The position numbers and the translations under genes are program-made. The notes below the pieces were generated by a model. That model saw only the letters and a list, made by a program, of their open reading frames with translations, was not told where the DNA came from and did no database searches. From positions 1 to 10,910 of the forward strand of contig CAJXJE010000014.1 of assembly GCA_913054215.1 (NCBI GenBank): a stretch of DNA of 10,910 nt. Direction: 5' to 3'. This stretch comes from an uncultured Candidatus Peregrinibacteria bacterium. Its GTDB lineage: Bacteria; Patescibacteriota; Gracilibacteria; Peribacterales; Peribacteraceae. Positions 1-5,668 of the stretch are shown piece after piece. Each line of letters starts with the position of its first letter. Positions within the stretch are counted from its first letter, which is position 1.

Positions 1-282
1 TTCCAGATTTCCATTTCCACAAATAGAAGCAGAGGCCACCAAAGATCCTTCCGATGGAATACATGTGCAAATCGCGGTAGCACATGTTCTGCCTTTGGTG
101 CAGTAATTGATGGATCCGGTTTCACATTGTTCACCCTCTTCTAGGGTTCCATTTCCACAGTCAAGTAGTGGTGCAGATGGGTAGCACGTACAGTCAGAAG
201 TGCTACAGGTTCTTCCCGTTGTACAGTAGTTAACGGCACCCTTTTCACACTGCTCACCAGGTTCGAGTGTTCCGTTACCGCA
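1..282 (-). repeat. CGNG-type Cys-rich repeats (two full, third cut by window edge)
   Basis: From residue 847 the pattern CGNG-x-LE-x-GEQCE-x-G is followed by NYCT-x-GRTC and then C-T-C. Units start at 847, 888 and 934 (41 and 46 residues apart). The third has only CGNGNLE in the window. This resembles the Myxococcus-type cysteine-rich repeat (TIGR02232) and DUF4215 consensus CGNG-E-GE-CD found in large secreted bacterial proteins. The assignment is by remembered consensus only. The array probably continues beyond the left edge. Confidence 0.7.
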
Positions 283-2820
283 GCGAAGTGGATTGAAGCT
301 TTCATCGTCTTGATCGTTACCTTCATCATCAGATGAACTGTCATCGTCTGTTGAGCTATCGTCATCGTCGAATGAACTGTCATCGTCTGTTGAGCTATCG
401 TCATCATCTGATCCTCCTGTAAGCGATGAGCTGCTGCTACTTGAATCATCATCTTCGTCGGATTCATCACTGGACGATGAGCTACTAAAACTCGATGAAC
501 TGCTACTGCTACTTGAACCATCGTCTTCGTCAGATTCATCACTGGACGATGAGCTGCTACTTGGTGATTCACATCCTTGGTTTAATACACCGCCATCTAA
601 GATAAACGGCTCTGGAGGCGTTACTCCACACTCCAACCACTGCGCACTTGCGCTAAAGCATTTACCTTCATTACAAAAACCATAATAACATTCCAGAATG
701 CATTGATCCCCTACCTGCCGACATTCATTGCAAAGGTTTGCACAATCGTCATTGTGAGTGCACTCAACATTTGAAGAGCTAGAGGAGGAGGAAGATGAAG
801 AACTCGATGATGAAGAAGATTCCTCAACGCCACACGACTCGAAACACTGCGCAAGAGTCTGGGGGCTATCACATTCACTAAACGGAGAACAGAAATCGAT
901 TTCACAACAGTATCCTCCTGCACTTGAAGAACTAGAGGATGAACTGGATGAAGATCCTTCTATACCACACGTCGCCAAACACTCATCAAGTGTTGTGCCG
1001 TCATCACATCCAAATGGCGTACAGAAATCCACTTCGCAACAGAACCCTCCGCCGCCAGAAGAAGAACTGCCGTCGGAACTCCCTGGACCGCCTGGTCCAC
1101 CTGGACCTCCGGGGCCACCAGGAGTTGAGCTAAAAAACCGAGAACTGCTTCCGCCAGAACTAGGACCTGGGCCAGAACCTGGGTTACCTGGGCCAGAGCC
1201 TGGTGAGCCGGGACCGCTACCTGGACTACCGGGACCGGGACCTGGGCCTGGGCTACCACCTGGACCGGGGCCTGGGCCTGCGCCACCATCAGAGTCATCG
1301 TCGGAGTCATCGTCGGAACCGCCATCGGAGCCACCATCAGAGCCACCATCAGAGCCACCATCAGAGCCACCATCGGAGTCATCGTCGGAGTCATCGTCGG
1401 AACCGCCATCGGAACCGCCATCGGAACCGCCATCGGAGCCACCATCGGAGCAACCAAGAGACTCCCGCCGACATGCCAACTGCGTATCATTACATCCTCG
1501 ATTACATTGCGTACGTCCTGCCCGAGCCTGATCTCCTCTGGGAGAACAGCGCAATGGCCTCTCATCACCAGGTGCATAACACCAGGCGAGACTACAATTG
1601 AGAATACATTCCGCTTGGTCGTCATTACATTCTTGCGGAGGTGTAGCTTTATCGCATCGACAACTATCCCCTTCAGTTCGACAGTCATTAAGGTCATCAA
1701 TACAACTCCGCTTACAAGCCATATTTGCTCCGATACCAATGATCTGCCAGGCAGGGCATGCTGCTTCACATTCAGACCACACTTCTCCACAGTCCTGATC
1801 GCTCATACAAGGGTCACAATCTTCTACAGCATCTCCTTGGCATTCCGTAAACTCGTTCCCACATCTACTGCTGCAGCGCCGCAAAATACTATTGGGTCCT
1901 GTGTCACAAAATGGATTGCAGTGAGTAGAAACACAGTCTTGCCCACACTGATTCACATCATCCGCACAATCCTGATATGTCGTGCATTCATCACCAGGTC
2001 CGGGACCTGGGCCTGGGCCTGGGCCTGGGCCTGGGCCTGGACCGGGACCTCCACTATTACCCGAAGTGCCACCACTTGTGTCACCAGAGACATCACCGCT
2101 GATACCTCCAGAGATACCAGCGATATCGCCACTTGTATTGCCACTTGTATTGCCTGAGGTATTACCGCTTGTACCACCAGAGTTATCACCACGGCTATCA
2201 CACTCATAGTACGTCCATTCTTCTTGGCAATCATCAATACAACCTAGACGATCTGGACTGTCTGCGACTGGAAAATCATCTCGGCAATCTAGTAGGCAAT
2301 CACGTCCACTTTGACTATTTCTACAGCTTGGACAACATCTTCCATTTCCACAATTAATACTTCCTTCAGGTGCCTCGGTGAACGATCCACCGCTTGGAGA
2401 TGTGCAACAAGCACTACTTCCTGGATTTTTCTCACAAAAATCTATCGGTAAACATGCACCCATCCCATCGCACTCTTCTCTTCTATTACAATAACTATGA
2501 TGACTTTTACATTTTCCACCTCTGCATGTACCGACCCAGCAGATCTCACCATCATTCTCACATTCCCCTCCATCAGCCGATGAATCAATACAGTATCCAT
2601 CCACAATATCACTTCCATCATCGCAACACTCCGCAGCTGGATCTGTAATATCTCCACATGCTGCGTTCGGAAGCTCTGCACCACATTCGAACGTATAGTC
2701 ATCGAACATATCTCCCCGCAGAGAGGTGGAATGTTTCTGATTGGATGCAAGAAACACTATTCCTGTAACTACAGCAAAAAGTAGCACCGTCCGCCTGTGG
2801 TTCCCAAAAAATGCTTGCAT
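1..2820 (-). CDS. Giant cysteine-rich exported mosaic protein, N-terminal 940 codons (partial)
   Basis: This frame is open from the ATG at 2820 to the window edge with no stop, giving 940 residues and no C-terminus. A TAA lies in frame directly before the ATG, so the start cannot be further upstream. By my count about 87 residues (9%) are cysteine. The order is: signal or anchor helix (about 1-27); Cys-rich region A (46-207, 24 Cys); xSGx tetrapeptides and (PG)9 (213-276); Cys-rich region B (279-457, 28 Cys); SDGG/SDDD tetrads (458-513); Gly/Pro/Ser linker (515-592); twin CCE-x-DFC modules with poly-Ser spacers (593-683); another Cys-rich stretch (687-750); acidic Ser/Asp linker (752-846); CGNG-type repeats from 847 onward. 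This composition suggests an extracellular, disulfide-stabilised surface or adhesion protein, but the function is unknown. There is no Shine-Dalgarno before the ATG. The gap to the upstream DJ-1 gene is 60 bases, so it may be cotranscribed or have its own promoter. Confidence 0.85.
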   Translation of the reverse strand, partial: MQAFFGNHRRTVLLFAVVTGIVFLASNQKHSTSLRGDMFDDYTFECGAELPNAACGDITDPAAECCDDGSDIVDGYCIDSSADGGECENDGEICWVGTCRGGKCKSHHSYCNRREECDGMGACLPIDFCEKNPGSSACCTSPSGGSFTEAPEGSINCGNGRCCPSCRNSQSGRDCLLDCRDDFPVADSPDRLGCIDDCQEEWTYYECDSRGDNSGGTSGNTSGNTSGNTSGDIAGISGGISGDVSGDTSGGTSGNSGGPGPGPGPGPGPGPGPGPGDECTTYQDCADDVNQCGQDCVSTHCNPFCDTGPNSILRRCSSRCGNEFTECQGDAVEDCDPCMSDQDCGEVWSECEAACPAWQIIGIGANMACKRSCIDDLNDCRTEGDSCRCDKATPPQECNDDQAECILNCSLAWCYAPGDERPLRCSPRGDQARAGRTQCNRGCNDTQLACRRESLGCSDGGSDGGSDGGSDGGSDDDSDDDSDGGSDGGSDGGSDGGSDGGSDDDSDDDSDGGAGPGPGPGGSPGPGPGPGSPGSGPGSPGSGPGNPGSGPGPSSGGSSSRFFSSTPGGPGGPGGPGGPGSSDGSSSSGGGGFCCEVDFCTPFGCDDGTTLDECLATCGIEGSSSSSSSSSSSAGGYCCEIDFCSPFSECDSPQTLAQCFESCGVEESSSSSSSSSSSSSSSSNVECTHNDDCANLCNECRQVGDQCILECYYGFCNEGKCFSASAQWLECGVTPPEPFILDGGVLNQGCESPSSSSSSSDESDEDDGSSSSSSSSSFSSSSSSDESDEDDDSSSSSSSLTGGSDDDDSSTDDDSSFDDDDSSTDDDSSSDDEGNDQDDESFNPLRCGNGTLEPGEQCEKGAVNYCTTGRTCSTSDCTCYPSAPLLDCGNGTLEEGEQCETGSINYCTKGRTCATAICTCIPSEGSLVASASICGNGNLE
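283..567 (-). repeat. Acidic Ser/Asp low-complexity linker with direct DNA repeats
   Basis: Residues 752-846 are mostly Ser, Asp and Glu. The peptide DESDEDD followed by a Ser run occurs twice (761 and 785). At the DNA level, 441-483 and 513-555 are near-identical with a period of 72 bases. A 33-base segment at 334-366 is repeated identically at 373-405 (period 39 bases). These indicate recent in-frame tandem duplication. The role is probably a highly acidic flexible spacer before the C-terminal CGNG repeats. Confidence 0.85.
772..1044 (-). repeat. Twin CCE-x-DFC six-cysteine modules with poly-Ser spacers
   Basis: Two homologous modules lie at residues 593-621 and 637-667. Each begins [FY]CCE[VI]DFC[ST]PF and ends L-x2-C-x3-CG[IV]E, with six cysteines in matching order (594, 595, 600, 605, 614, 618 and 638, 639, 644, 650, 659, 663). 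They are separated by an 11-Ser run (623-633) and followed by a 16-Ser run (668-683). The serine runs mix TCN and AGT codons, so they are not a simple trinucleotide expansion. I do not recognise this module. Confidence 0.75.
1045..1278 (-). repeat. Gly/Pro/Ser linker with a short GGP run
   Basis: Residues 515-592 are almost only Gly, Pro and Ser. They include PGPGPG runs, GSGPGNPGSGPGP-like segments, and four to five GGP triplets (567-580). GGP fits the collagen Gly-X-Y register (X = Gly, Y = Pro), but the run is too short to claim a collagen triple helix. It separates the SDGG array from the twin CCE-x-DFC modules. Confidence 0.8.
1282..1449 (-). repeat. SDGG/SDDD tetrapeptide repeat array (14 units)
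   Basis: Residues 458-513 are fourteen perfectly phased tetrads: SDGG x4, SDDD x2, SDGG x5, SDDD x2, SDGG x1. The block SDGG(4-5)-SDDD(2) occurs twice, which suggests a block duplication on top of 12-base unit expansion. Ser-Asp repeats are known as extended stalks in cell-wall adhesins such as the Sdr/Clf proteins of staphylococci. A similar spacer or calcium-binding role here is inference. Confidence 0.9.
1450..1986 (-). other. Cys-rich region B with repeated C-x6-C / C-x3-C spacing
   Basis: Residues 279-457 contain 28 cysteines. An octapeptide C-x6-C recurs at 285-292, 320-327, 344-351, 373-380, 398-405 and 443-450. It is flanked by C-x3-C on one side, for example CADDVNQCGQDC (285-296), CKRSCIDDLNDC (369-380) and CNRGCNDTQLAC (439-450). 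Spacings of 4, 7 and 11 place the cysteines on one face of an alpha helix, so this may be a set of disulfide-linked helices. The repeats are degenerate apart from Cys and nearby acidic residues. I cannot name a family. Confidence 0.55.
1993..2184 (-). repeat. xSGx tetrapeptide repeats followed by (Pro-Gly)9 linker
   Basis: Residues about 213-258 are tetrads of the type TSGN, TSGD, ISGG, VSGD (period 12 bases). Residues 259-276 are nine Pro-Gly dipeptides, visible on the plus strand as repeated tgggcc. This is a flexible or extended spacer between Cys-rich regions A and B. The tetrad region varies in codons, while the Pro-Gly part is almost pure at the DNA level, suggesting that it expands by slippage. 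Confidence 0.85.
2200..2700 (-). other. Cys-rich region A of the giant protein
   Basis: Residues 41-207 contain 24 cysteines, including three CC pairs (65-66, 138-139, 162-163). It is rich in Asp and Gly (for example ECCDDGSD at 64-71). The many paired cysteines in an exported protein imply a disulfide-bonded fold. I do not recognise a named family. Short patterns such as C-x6-C-x4-C-x4-C (87, 94, 99, 104) resemble small EGF-like or knottin-like modules in spacing only. Confidence 0.5.
2737..2820 (-). other. Signal peptide or N-terminal membrane anchor of the giant protein
   Basis: Residues 1-28 have a classical export layout. A short positive n-region ends in HRR (8-10). A hydrophobic stretch of about 15 residues follows (TVLLFAVVTGIVFLA, 11-25), then a polar SNQKH segment. 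Cleavage after Ala25 or Ser26 is possible but there is no strong AXA site, so an uncleaved anchor is equally plausible. No lipobox cysteine is present; the first Cys is residue 46. Confidence 0.75.
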
Positions 2821-2880
2821 TTAATTAATATTAGCAACAACTACAGCAAACCCGCATCGCGATAATACTATTCTATGGTG

Positions 2881-3390
2881 TTATAACGCAGCCAACGTCT
2901 TCCCAAACTCCACTGCGGCATCCGGTCCGTTTCCAGTAACGATTTTTCCGTCGATTGTCACTGCTTCTCCGGTGTACTGCGCCCCATACGTTTCGAGGAG
3001 TTGTATTTGCTCCCCATCACTGTCCCATACTGTGGCGCGTTTGCCTTCAAGTACCTGTGCCTTGGCAAGGATCGTGGGCGCAATGCAAATAGCACCGAGT
3101 GGCATGTCCGCTCTATAGGCTTCGTTCGCGATTTTTAGCGCATCAGGATCAGATGCATAGGCTGCAGCTCCAGGACCTCCAATAAAAGCAATGTAGTCGT
3201 AATCTGATACTTTTACATCTTTGAGCGCAACCGTTGCCTCCTCAGATCCTCCCAGTCCTCCTTTGCATGATCCCACTCCTTTCGATGCAATAATGATCTC
3301 GTTTCCTGCACCTTCAAGACCACTACGGGTACCTTGATACTCAAGATCTTGATAGCCTTCTTGTGCGAGGATGATTAATGCCTTCGACAT
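2881..3390 (-). CDS. DJ-1/PfpI family protein
   Basis: This 169-residue protein covers the full length of the DJ-1/PfpI fold. The nucleophile elbow is GAICIAPTILA, with the reactive Cys at 102. It aligns with AAICAGPTALL around Cys106 of human DJ-1. Glu17 matches DJ-1 Glu18, which lowers the Cys pKa. The C-terminal DGKIVTGNGPDAAVEF (146-161) matches DJ-1 DGLILTSRGPGTSFEF. Residue 103 is Ile rather than the His of PfpI-type proteases, and the protein has no histidine at all, so a Cys-His protease is unlikely. Known DJ-1 relatives act in oxidative stress and are proposed glyoxalases or deglycases; the substrate here is unknown. It is a cytosolic protein with no signal peptide. It lies 87 bases after S5 and has no Shine-Dalgarno. 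Confidence 0.88.
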   Translation of the reverse strand: MSKALIILAQEGYQDLEYQGTRSGLEGAGNEIIIASKGVGSCKGGLGGSEEATVALKDVKVSDYDYIAFIGGPGAAAYASDPDALKIANEAYRADMPLGAICIAPTILAKAQVLEGKRATVWDSDGEQIQLLETYGAQYTGEAVTIDGKIVTGNGPDAAVEFGKTLAAL

Positions 3391-3408
3391 GTGATAAAGA
3401 AGAAAATA

Positions 3409-3482
3409 TGAAAACCTGAAAATCTGAAAGTAGTATCACTGTATATATATTTTTCAACTTTTCAACTTTTCAGTTTTTCAGC
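3409..3482 (-). repeat. Octamer tandem arrays in inverted orientation (possible long hairpin)
   Basis: On the plus strand 3451-3482 is four phased octamers (TTTTCAAC, TTTTCAAC, TTTTCAGT, TTTTCAGC). 3409-3432 is three octamers of the opposite orientation (TGAAAACC, TGAAAATC, TGAAAGTA). The two arrays flank an ATATATATA core. In the mRNA they can pair as a long imperfect AU-rich stem just before the DJ-1 start. The first array overlaps the S5 stop codon (3478-3480). It could be a terminator, attenuator, promoter or protein site. Confidence 0.7.
3444..3473 (-). promoter_or_regulatory. Weak candidate sigma-70-like promoter for the DJ-1 gene
   Basis: On the minus strand CTGAAA (3473-3468) and TATATA (3449-3444) are 18 bases apart, about 55 bases before the DJ-1 ATG. 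The match is partial and the whole region is AT-rich repeat, so it may be chance. This is a hint only. Confidence 0.22.
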
Positions 3483-4134
3483 TTTTTTTCTCAAGTCCTC
3501 CGTCAGCACCAATGTCTTTCTTGCTGACTTCTTCAATCTTTAACTTCTCTAACTCTGGTGTCTCTTTCAAGCCGAGATCCTTATTAGAGCGACCACTAAC
3601 AGACTGAGAAGCCATGCGCTTACTGTCTTCGGATGATGCTGGTACTGTTCCAGCAATCCTCATCAACGCCTTCATTGTACACTGAGCGTTTACGAGCTTG
3701 TTTGTTGTTCCGTAGCGCTTACTCAGCACATTTCGGATACCTGCATGCTCAAGTACTACACGAAGTGCACCTCCAGCGATGATACCTGTTCCCTCGCGAG
3801 CAGGGATCAAGCGGATACGTGCAGCCTTAAACTTGTGATCAATCTCGTGTGGAATACTTCCATCGTCAACAGGTACTTTAATCATGTTACGCTTGGCGAC
3901 CTTGGTTGCTTTCTGTACTGCAGATTGCACTTCGTTCGCCTTCCCTGTTCCAAGGCCAACGCGACCTTTTTTGTCTCCAACAACCACAACAGCGCGAAAT
4001 CTCAGTCGCCTACCACCAGCAACCACACGGGTTACTCTATCGATAGAGAGTGTTGTCTCTTCGAAGTCGGAAGGTTCTCGCTTACGGCGATCTCCTCTTC
4101 TCTTACGGTCGGGTCTGGAGGTTTTAGGGTTCAT
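3478..4134 (-). CDS. rpsE: 30S ribosomal protein S5 (uS5)
   Basis: S5 sits at the decoding and mRNA entry region of the 30S subunit and affects accuracy. The 218-residue product contains the S5 dsRNA-binding core (about 30-95: RVTRVVAGGRRLRFRA, VVVGDKKGRVGLGTGKANEV) and the C-terminal S5 domain (PAREGTGIIAGG at 111-122). It is longer than the usual 160-170 residues, with a basic N-terminal extension (KRRGDRRKR) and a mixed-charge tail after about 165. The start lies 2 bases after the L18 stop. It ends in TGA inside the first octamer of the following repeat. In most bacteria L30 and L15 would follow, but here a DJ-1 gene does. Confidence 0.97.
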   Translation of the reverse strand: MNPKTSRPDRKRRGDRRKREPSDFEETTLSIDRVTRVVAGGRRLRFRAVVVVGDKKGRVGLGTGKANEVQSAVQKATKVAKRNMIKVPVDDGSIPHEIDHKFKAARIRLIPAREGTGIIAGGALRVVLEHAGIRNVLSKRYGTTNKLVNAQCTMKALMRIAGTVPASSEDSKRMASQSVSGRSNKDLGLKETPELEKLKIEEVSKKDIGADGGLEKKS

Positions 4135-4136
4135 AA

Positions 4137-4484
4137 TTAGAAAGTAAGTCCGGCTTCGCGTGCAGCGTCGGCGACAGCTTGCACACGGCCGTGGTATTGG
4201 TAGGAATTACGGTCAAATACTATGGTCTTGATCTTCGCGTCTTTTGCTTTCTTGGCGATCGCCTCTCCAAGCTTCTTTGCTCCTTCAACATTTGGCTTTG
4301 CCTTTAGCTCTTTTGTAGATGCTGCAGCCAGAGTCTTTCCCGTCTCGTCATCAATCAGTTGGGCAGAGATCTGCAATAGTGAGCGGAAAACAGAGAGTCG
4401 TGGACGAGCAGCGGTACCACTGACCTTCGCGCGTACTCTGCGCTTTCTTGCTTGCCTGTTCTGAGTCTTTTTAGGAGCTTTCAT
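4137..4484 (-). CDS. rplR: 50S ribosomal protein L18 (uL18)
   Basis: L18 binds 5S rRNA and helps attach it to the 50S central protuberance. The 115-residue length is normal. The family signature is clear: a basic N-terminus (QARKRRVRAKVSGTAARPRL) and the terminal DRNSYQYHGRVQAVADAARE followed by AGLTF (91-115). An 11-base gap separates it from the L6 stop. That spacer is AACCTATCATT and carries no purine-rich ribosome binding site. S5 starts 2 bases after its TAA. Confidence 0.97.
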   Translation of the reverse strand: MKAPKKTQNRQARKRRVRAKVSGTAARPRLSVFRSLLQISAQLIDDETGKTLAAASTKELKAKPNVEGAKKLGEAIAKKAKDAKIKTIVFDRNSYQYHGRVQAVADAAREAGLTF

Positions 4485-4495
4485 AATGATAGGTT

Positions 4496-5050
4496 TTAAG
4501 CGGCGGCACTTGCGGCGGCCTTACCAGCCTTGCGGATAACATGTTCATCAATGTATCGAACACCTTTGCCTTTATACGGCTCTGGTGGACGGAAGCCACG
4601 AATATCAGCCGCAGCTTGCCCAACCTTCTCCTTATCGATTCCTTTGATAATCAGGATCTGCTTGTTCTTCTCATCTTGGGTAATTTCTACTCCTTCCGGT
4701 GCACTGTACTCAATAGTATGACTATATCCTAGGTTGAGCGTCACACTCTTACCCTTAGCCTGCGCCTTGTATCCCACACCAATAATTTCGAGCTGCTTCT
4801 CGTATCCTTCAGAGACCCCGACTACCATGTTGTTAATCAACTGACGGGTCAGTCCGTGACGTGCACGAGATTCCTGTGCATCATTGATACGCTCTACAAT
4901 CACCTTGTCACCTTCTACTTTCACCGTCACTTCAGGAAGATGTGCGTAGCTAAGTTCTCCCTTTGGCCCCTTCACGACGATATTGTTGCCGTTAACCTCG
5001 ACGGTTACGCCTCCTAAGATCGCCACTGGTTTTTTTCCAATACGGGACAT
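4496..5050 (-). CDS. rplF: 50S ribosomal protein L6 (uL6)
   Basis: L6 sits near the sarcin-ricin loop and supports the factor-binding site of the 50S subunit. The 184 residues form the usual two tandem alpha/beta domains. The start MSRIGKKPV is typical. Conserved features include GVGYKAQAKG (91-100), LNLGYSH (105-111) and RPPEPYKGKGVRY (154-166). It starts 2 bases after the S8 stop. The short Ala-rich end (KAAASAAA) is slightly unusual but minor. Confidence 0.97.
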   Translation of the reverse strand: MSRIGKKPVAILGGVTVEVNGNNIVVKGPKGELSYAHLPEVTVKVEGDKVIVERINDAQESRARHGLTRQLINNMVVGVSEGYEKQLEIIGVGYKAQAKGKSVTLNLGYSHTIEYSAPEGVEITQDEKNKQILIIKGIDKEKVGQAAADIRGFRPPEPYKGKGVRYIDEHVIRKAGKAAASAAA

Positions 5051-5052
5051 GA

Positions 5053-5442
5053 TTAGCTAATGGTACAGAGAACTTCTCCACCGATCTTTTTTGTGCGTGC
5101 CTGGCTGTCTGTTAGAAGACCTTGGCTGGTAGTAAGAACCGCCATACCAAAACCACGCAGCACAGGCTTAAGATCAGCCACACCTACATAGGTGCGACGT
5201 CCAGGCTTAGAAGTACGAGTAAGAGTGAGTGATAGTTTTTCAGGGTTGAATGTTACTTCGAGTGAAAGCTTTGGTGCTTCACCAATGACCTCCACGTCAG
5301 CGATCCATCCTTCGCTCTTGAGTAGCTCAAGGAGCTGCAGCTTCAAATTGCTGTGAGGAGCGAGGCATGACTCCTTACCCGCCTTTTGCGCGTTACGTAT
5401 GCGAGTGAGTAAGTCGCCGATGGGATCTGTTACGTATGTCAT
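5053..5442 (-). CDS. rpsH: 30S ribosomal protein S8 (uS8)
   Basis: S8 binds the central domain of 16S rRNA early in 30S assembly. In enterobacteria it also represses the spc operon through an mRNA mimic of its rRNA site; I cannot see whether that applies here. The 129-residue length is normal. The N-terminus DPIGDLLTRIRNAQ (6-19) and the C-terminal TSQGLLTDSQARTKKIGGEV (105-124) are diagnostic. It starts one base after the S14 stop. Confidence 0.97.
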   Translation of the reverse strand: MTYVTDPIGDLLTRIRNAQKAGKESCLAPHSNLKLQLLELLKSEGWIADVEVIGEAPKLSLEVTFNPEKLSLTLTRTSKPGRRTYVGVADLKPVLRGFGMAVLTTSQGLLTDSQARTKKIGGEVLCTIS

Positions 5443-5443
5443 A

Positions 5444-5668
5444 TTACCAAGAGGATTTAGTTACACCGGGGACATCACCATTGGTCGCAGCCTCCCGGAA
5501 ACAGATGCGACACACACCGAAGAACCTCATGTATCCGTGTCGACGACCACAAAGGGCACATCGATTGTAGACACGTGTAGAAAACTTTGGCTTTCGTCCT
5601 GCCGCGCGATCGCGGAGGAATTTTTCCATTTTCTTGTTCTGCTTAAATTTGAGAGCGGTTCTAGCCAT
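5444..5668 (-). CDS. rpsN: 30S ribosomal protein S14, zinc-binding type (uS14)
   Basis: S14 is a small protein of the 30S head. Four cysteines in C-x2-C-x12-C-x2-C spacing (37, 40, 53, 56) mark the zinc-binding form. The end PGVTKSSW is canonical. It is 74 residues rather than the usual 61, because about 13 residues are inserted near positions 12-25 (KKMEKFLRDRAAG region), which recalls the longer zinc-free form. The start overlaps the L5 stop by one base (TAATG). Its job in this cluster is secure. Confidence 0.97.
   Translation of the reverse strand: MARTALKFKQNKKMEKFLRDRAAGRKPKFSTRVYNRCALCGRRHGYMRFFGVCRICFREAATNGDVPGVTKSSW

Noticed and set aside
1282..1449. Short regular DNA repeats that could look like a CRISPR array
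   Set aside because: The unit is 12 bases with no spacers, it encodes SDGG/SDDD in frame, and no cas genes are present.
758..1531. Plus-strand open frame of 257 codons with collagen-like GPPGPPGPP and SEPPSEPP repeats
   Set aside because: It is the antisense image of the Gly/Pro/Ser/Asp codon repeats of the giant minus-strand gene. It has no start context and no support from neighbours, all of which are on the minus strand.
141..1790. Several minus-strand open frames rich in Val/Ala/Met (141-572, 711-923, 960-1790)
   Set aside because: All lie in the same shifted frame of the giant gene. The true frame is open through the whole region and gives meaningful Cys-rich repeats; the shifted frame gives low-complexity translations of the same DNA repeats.
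2821..2880. Terminator or promoter between the DJ-1 gene and the giant gene
   Set aside because: The 60 bases have only a short ATCGCGAT palindrome and AT-rich sequence near the start. There is no convincing stem with a U-tract and no good -35/-10 pair.
3391..3477. A small or degenerate rpmD (L30) between S5 and DJ-1
   Set aside because: The gap is 87 bases, consists of octamer repeats, and cannot encode the roughly 60 residues of L30.
3745..4140. Plus-strand open frame opposite S5
   Set aside because: It is a shadow of a highly conserved ribosomal gene, with no recognisable protein features.
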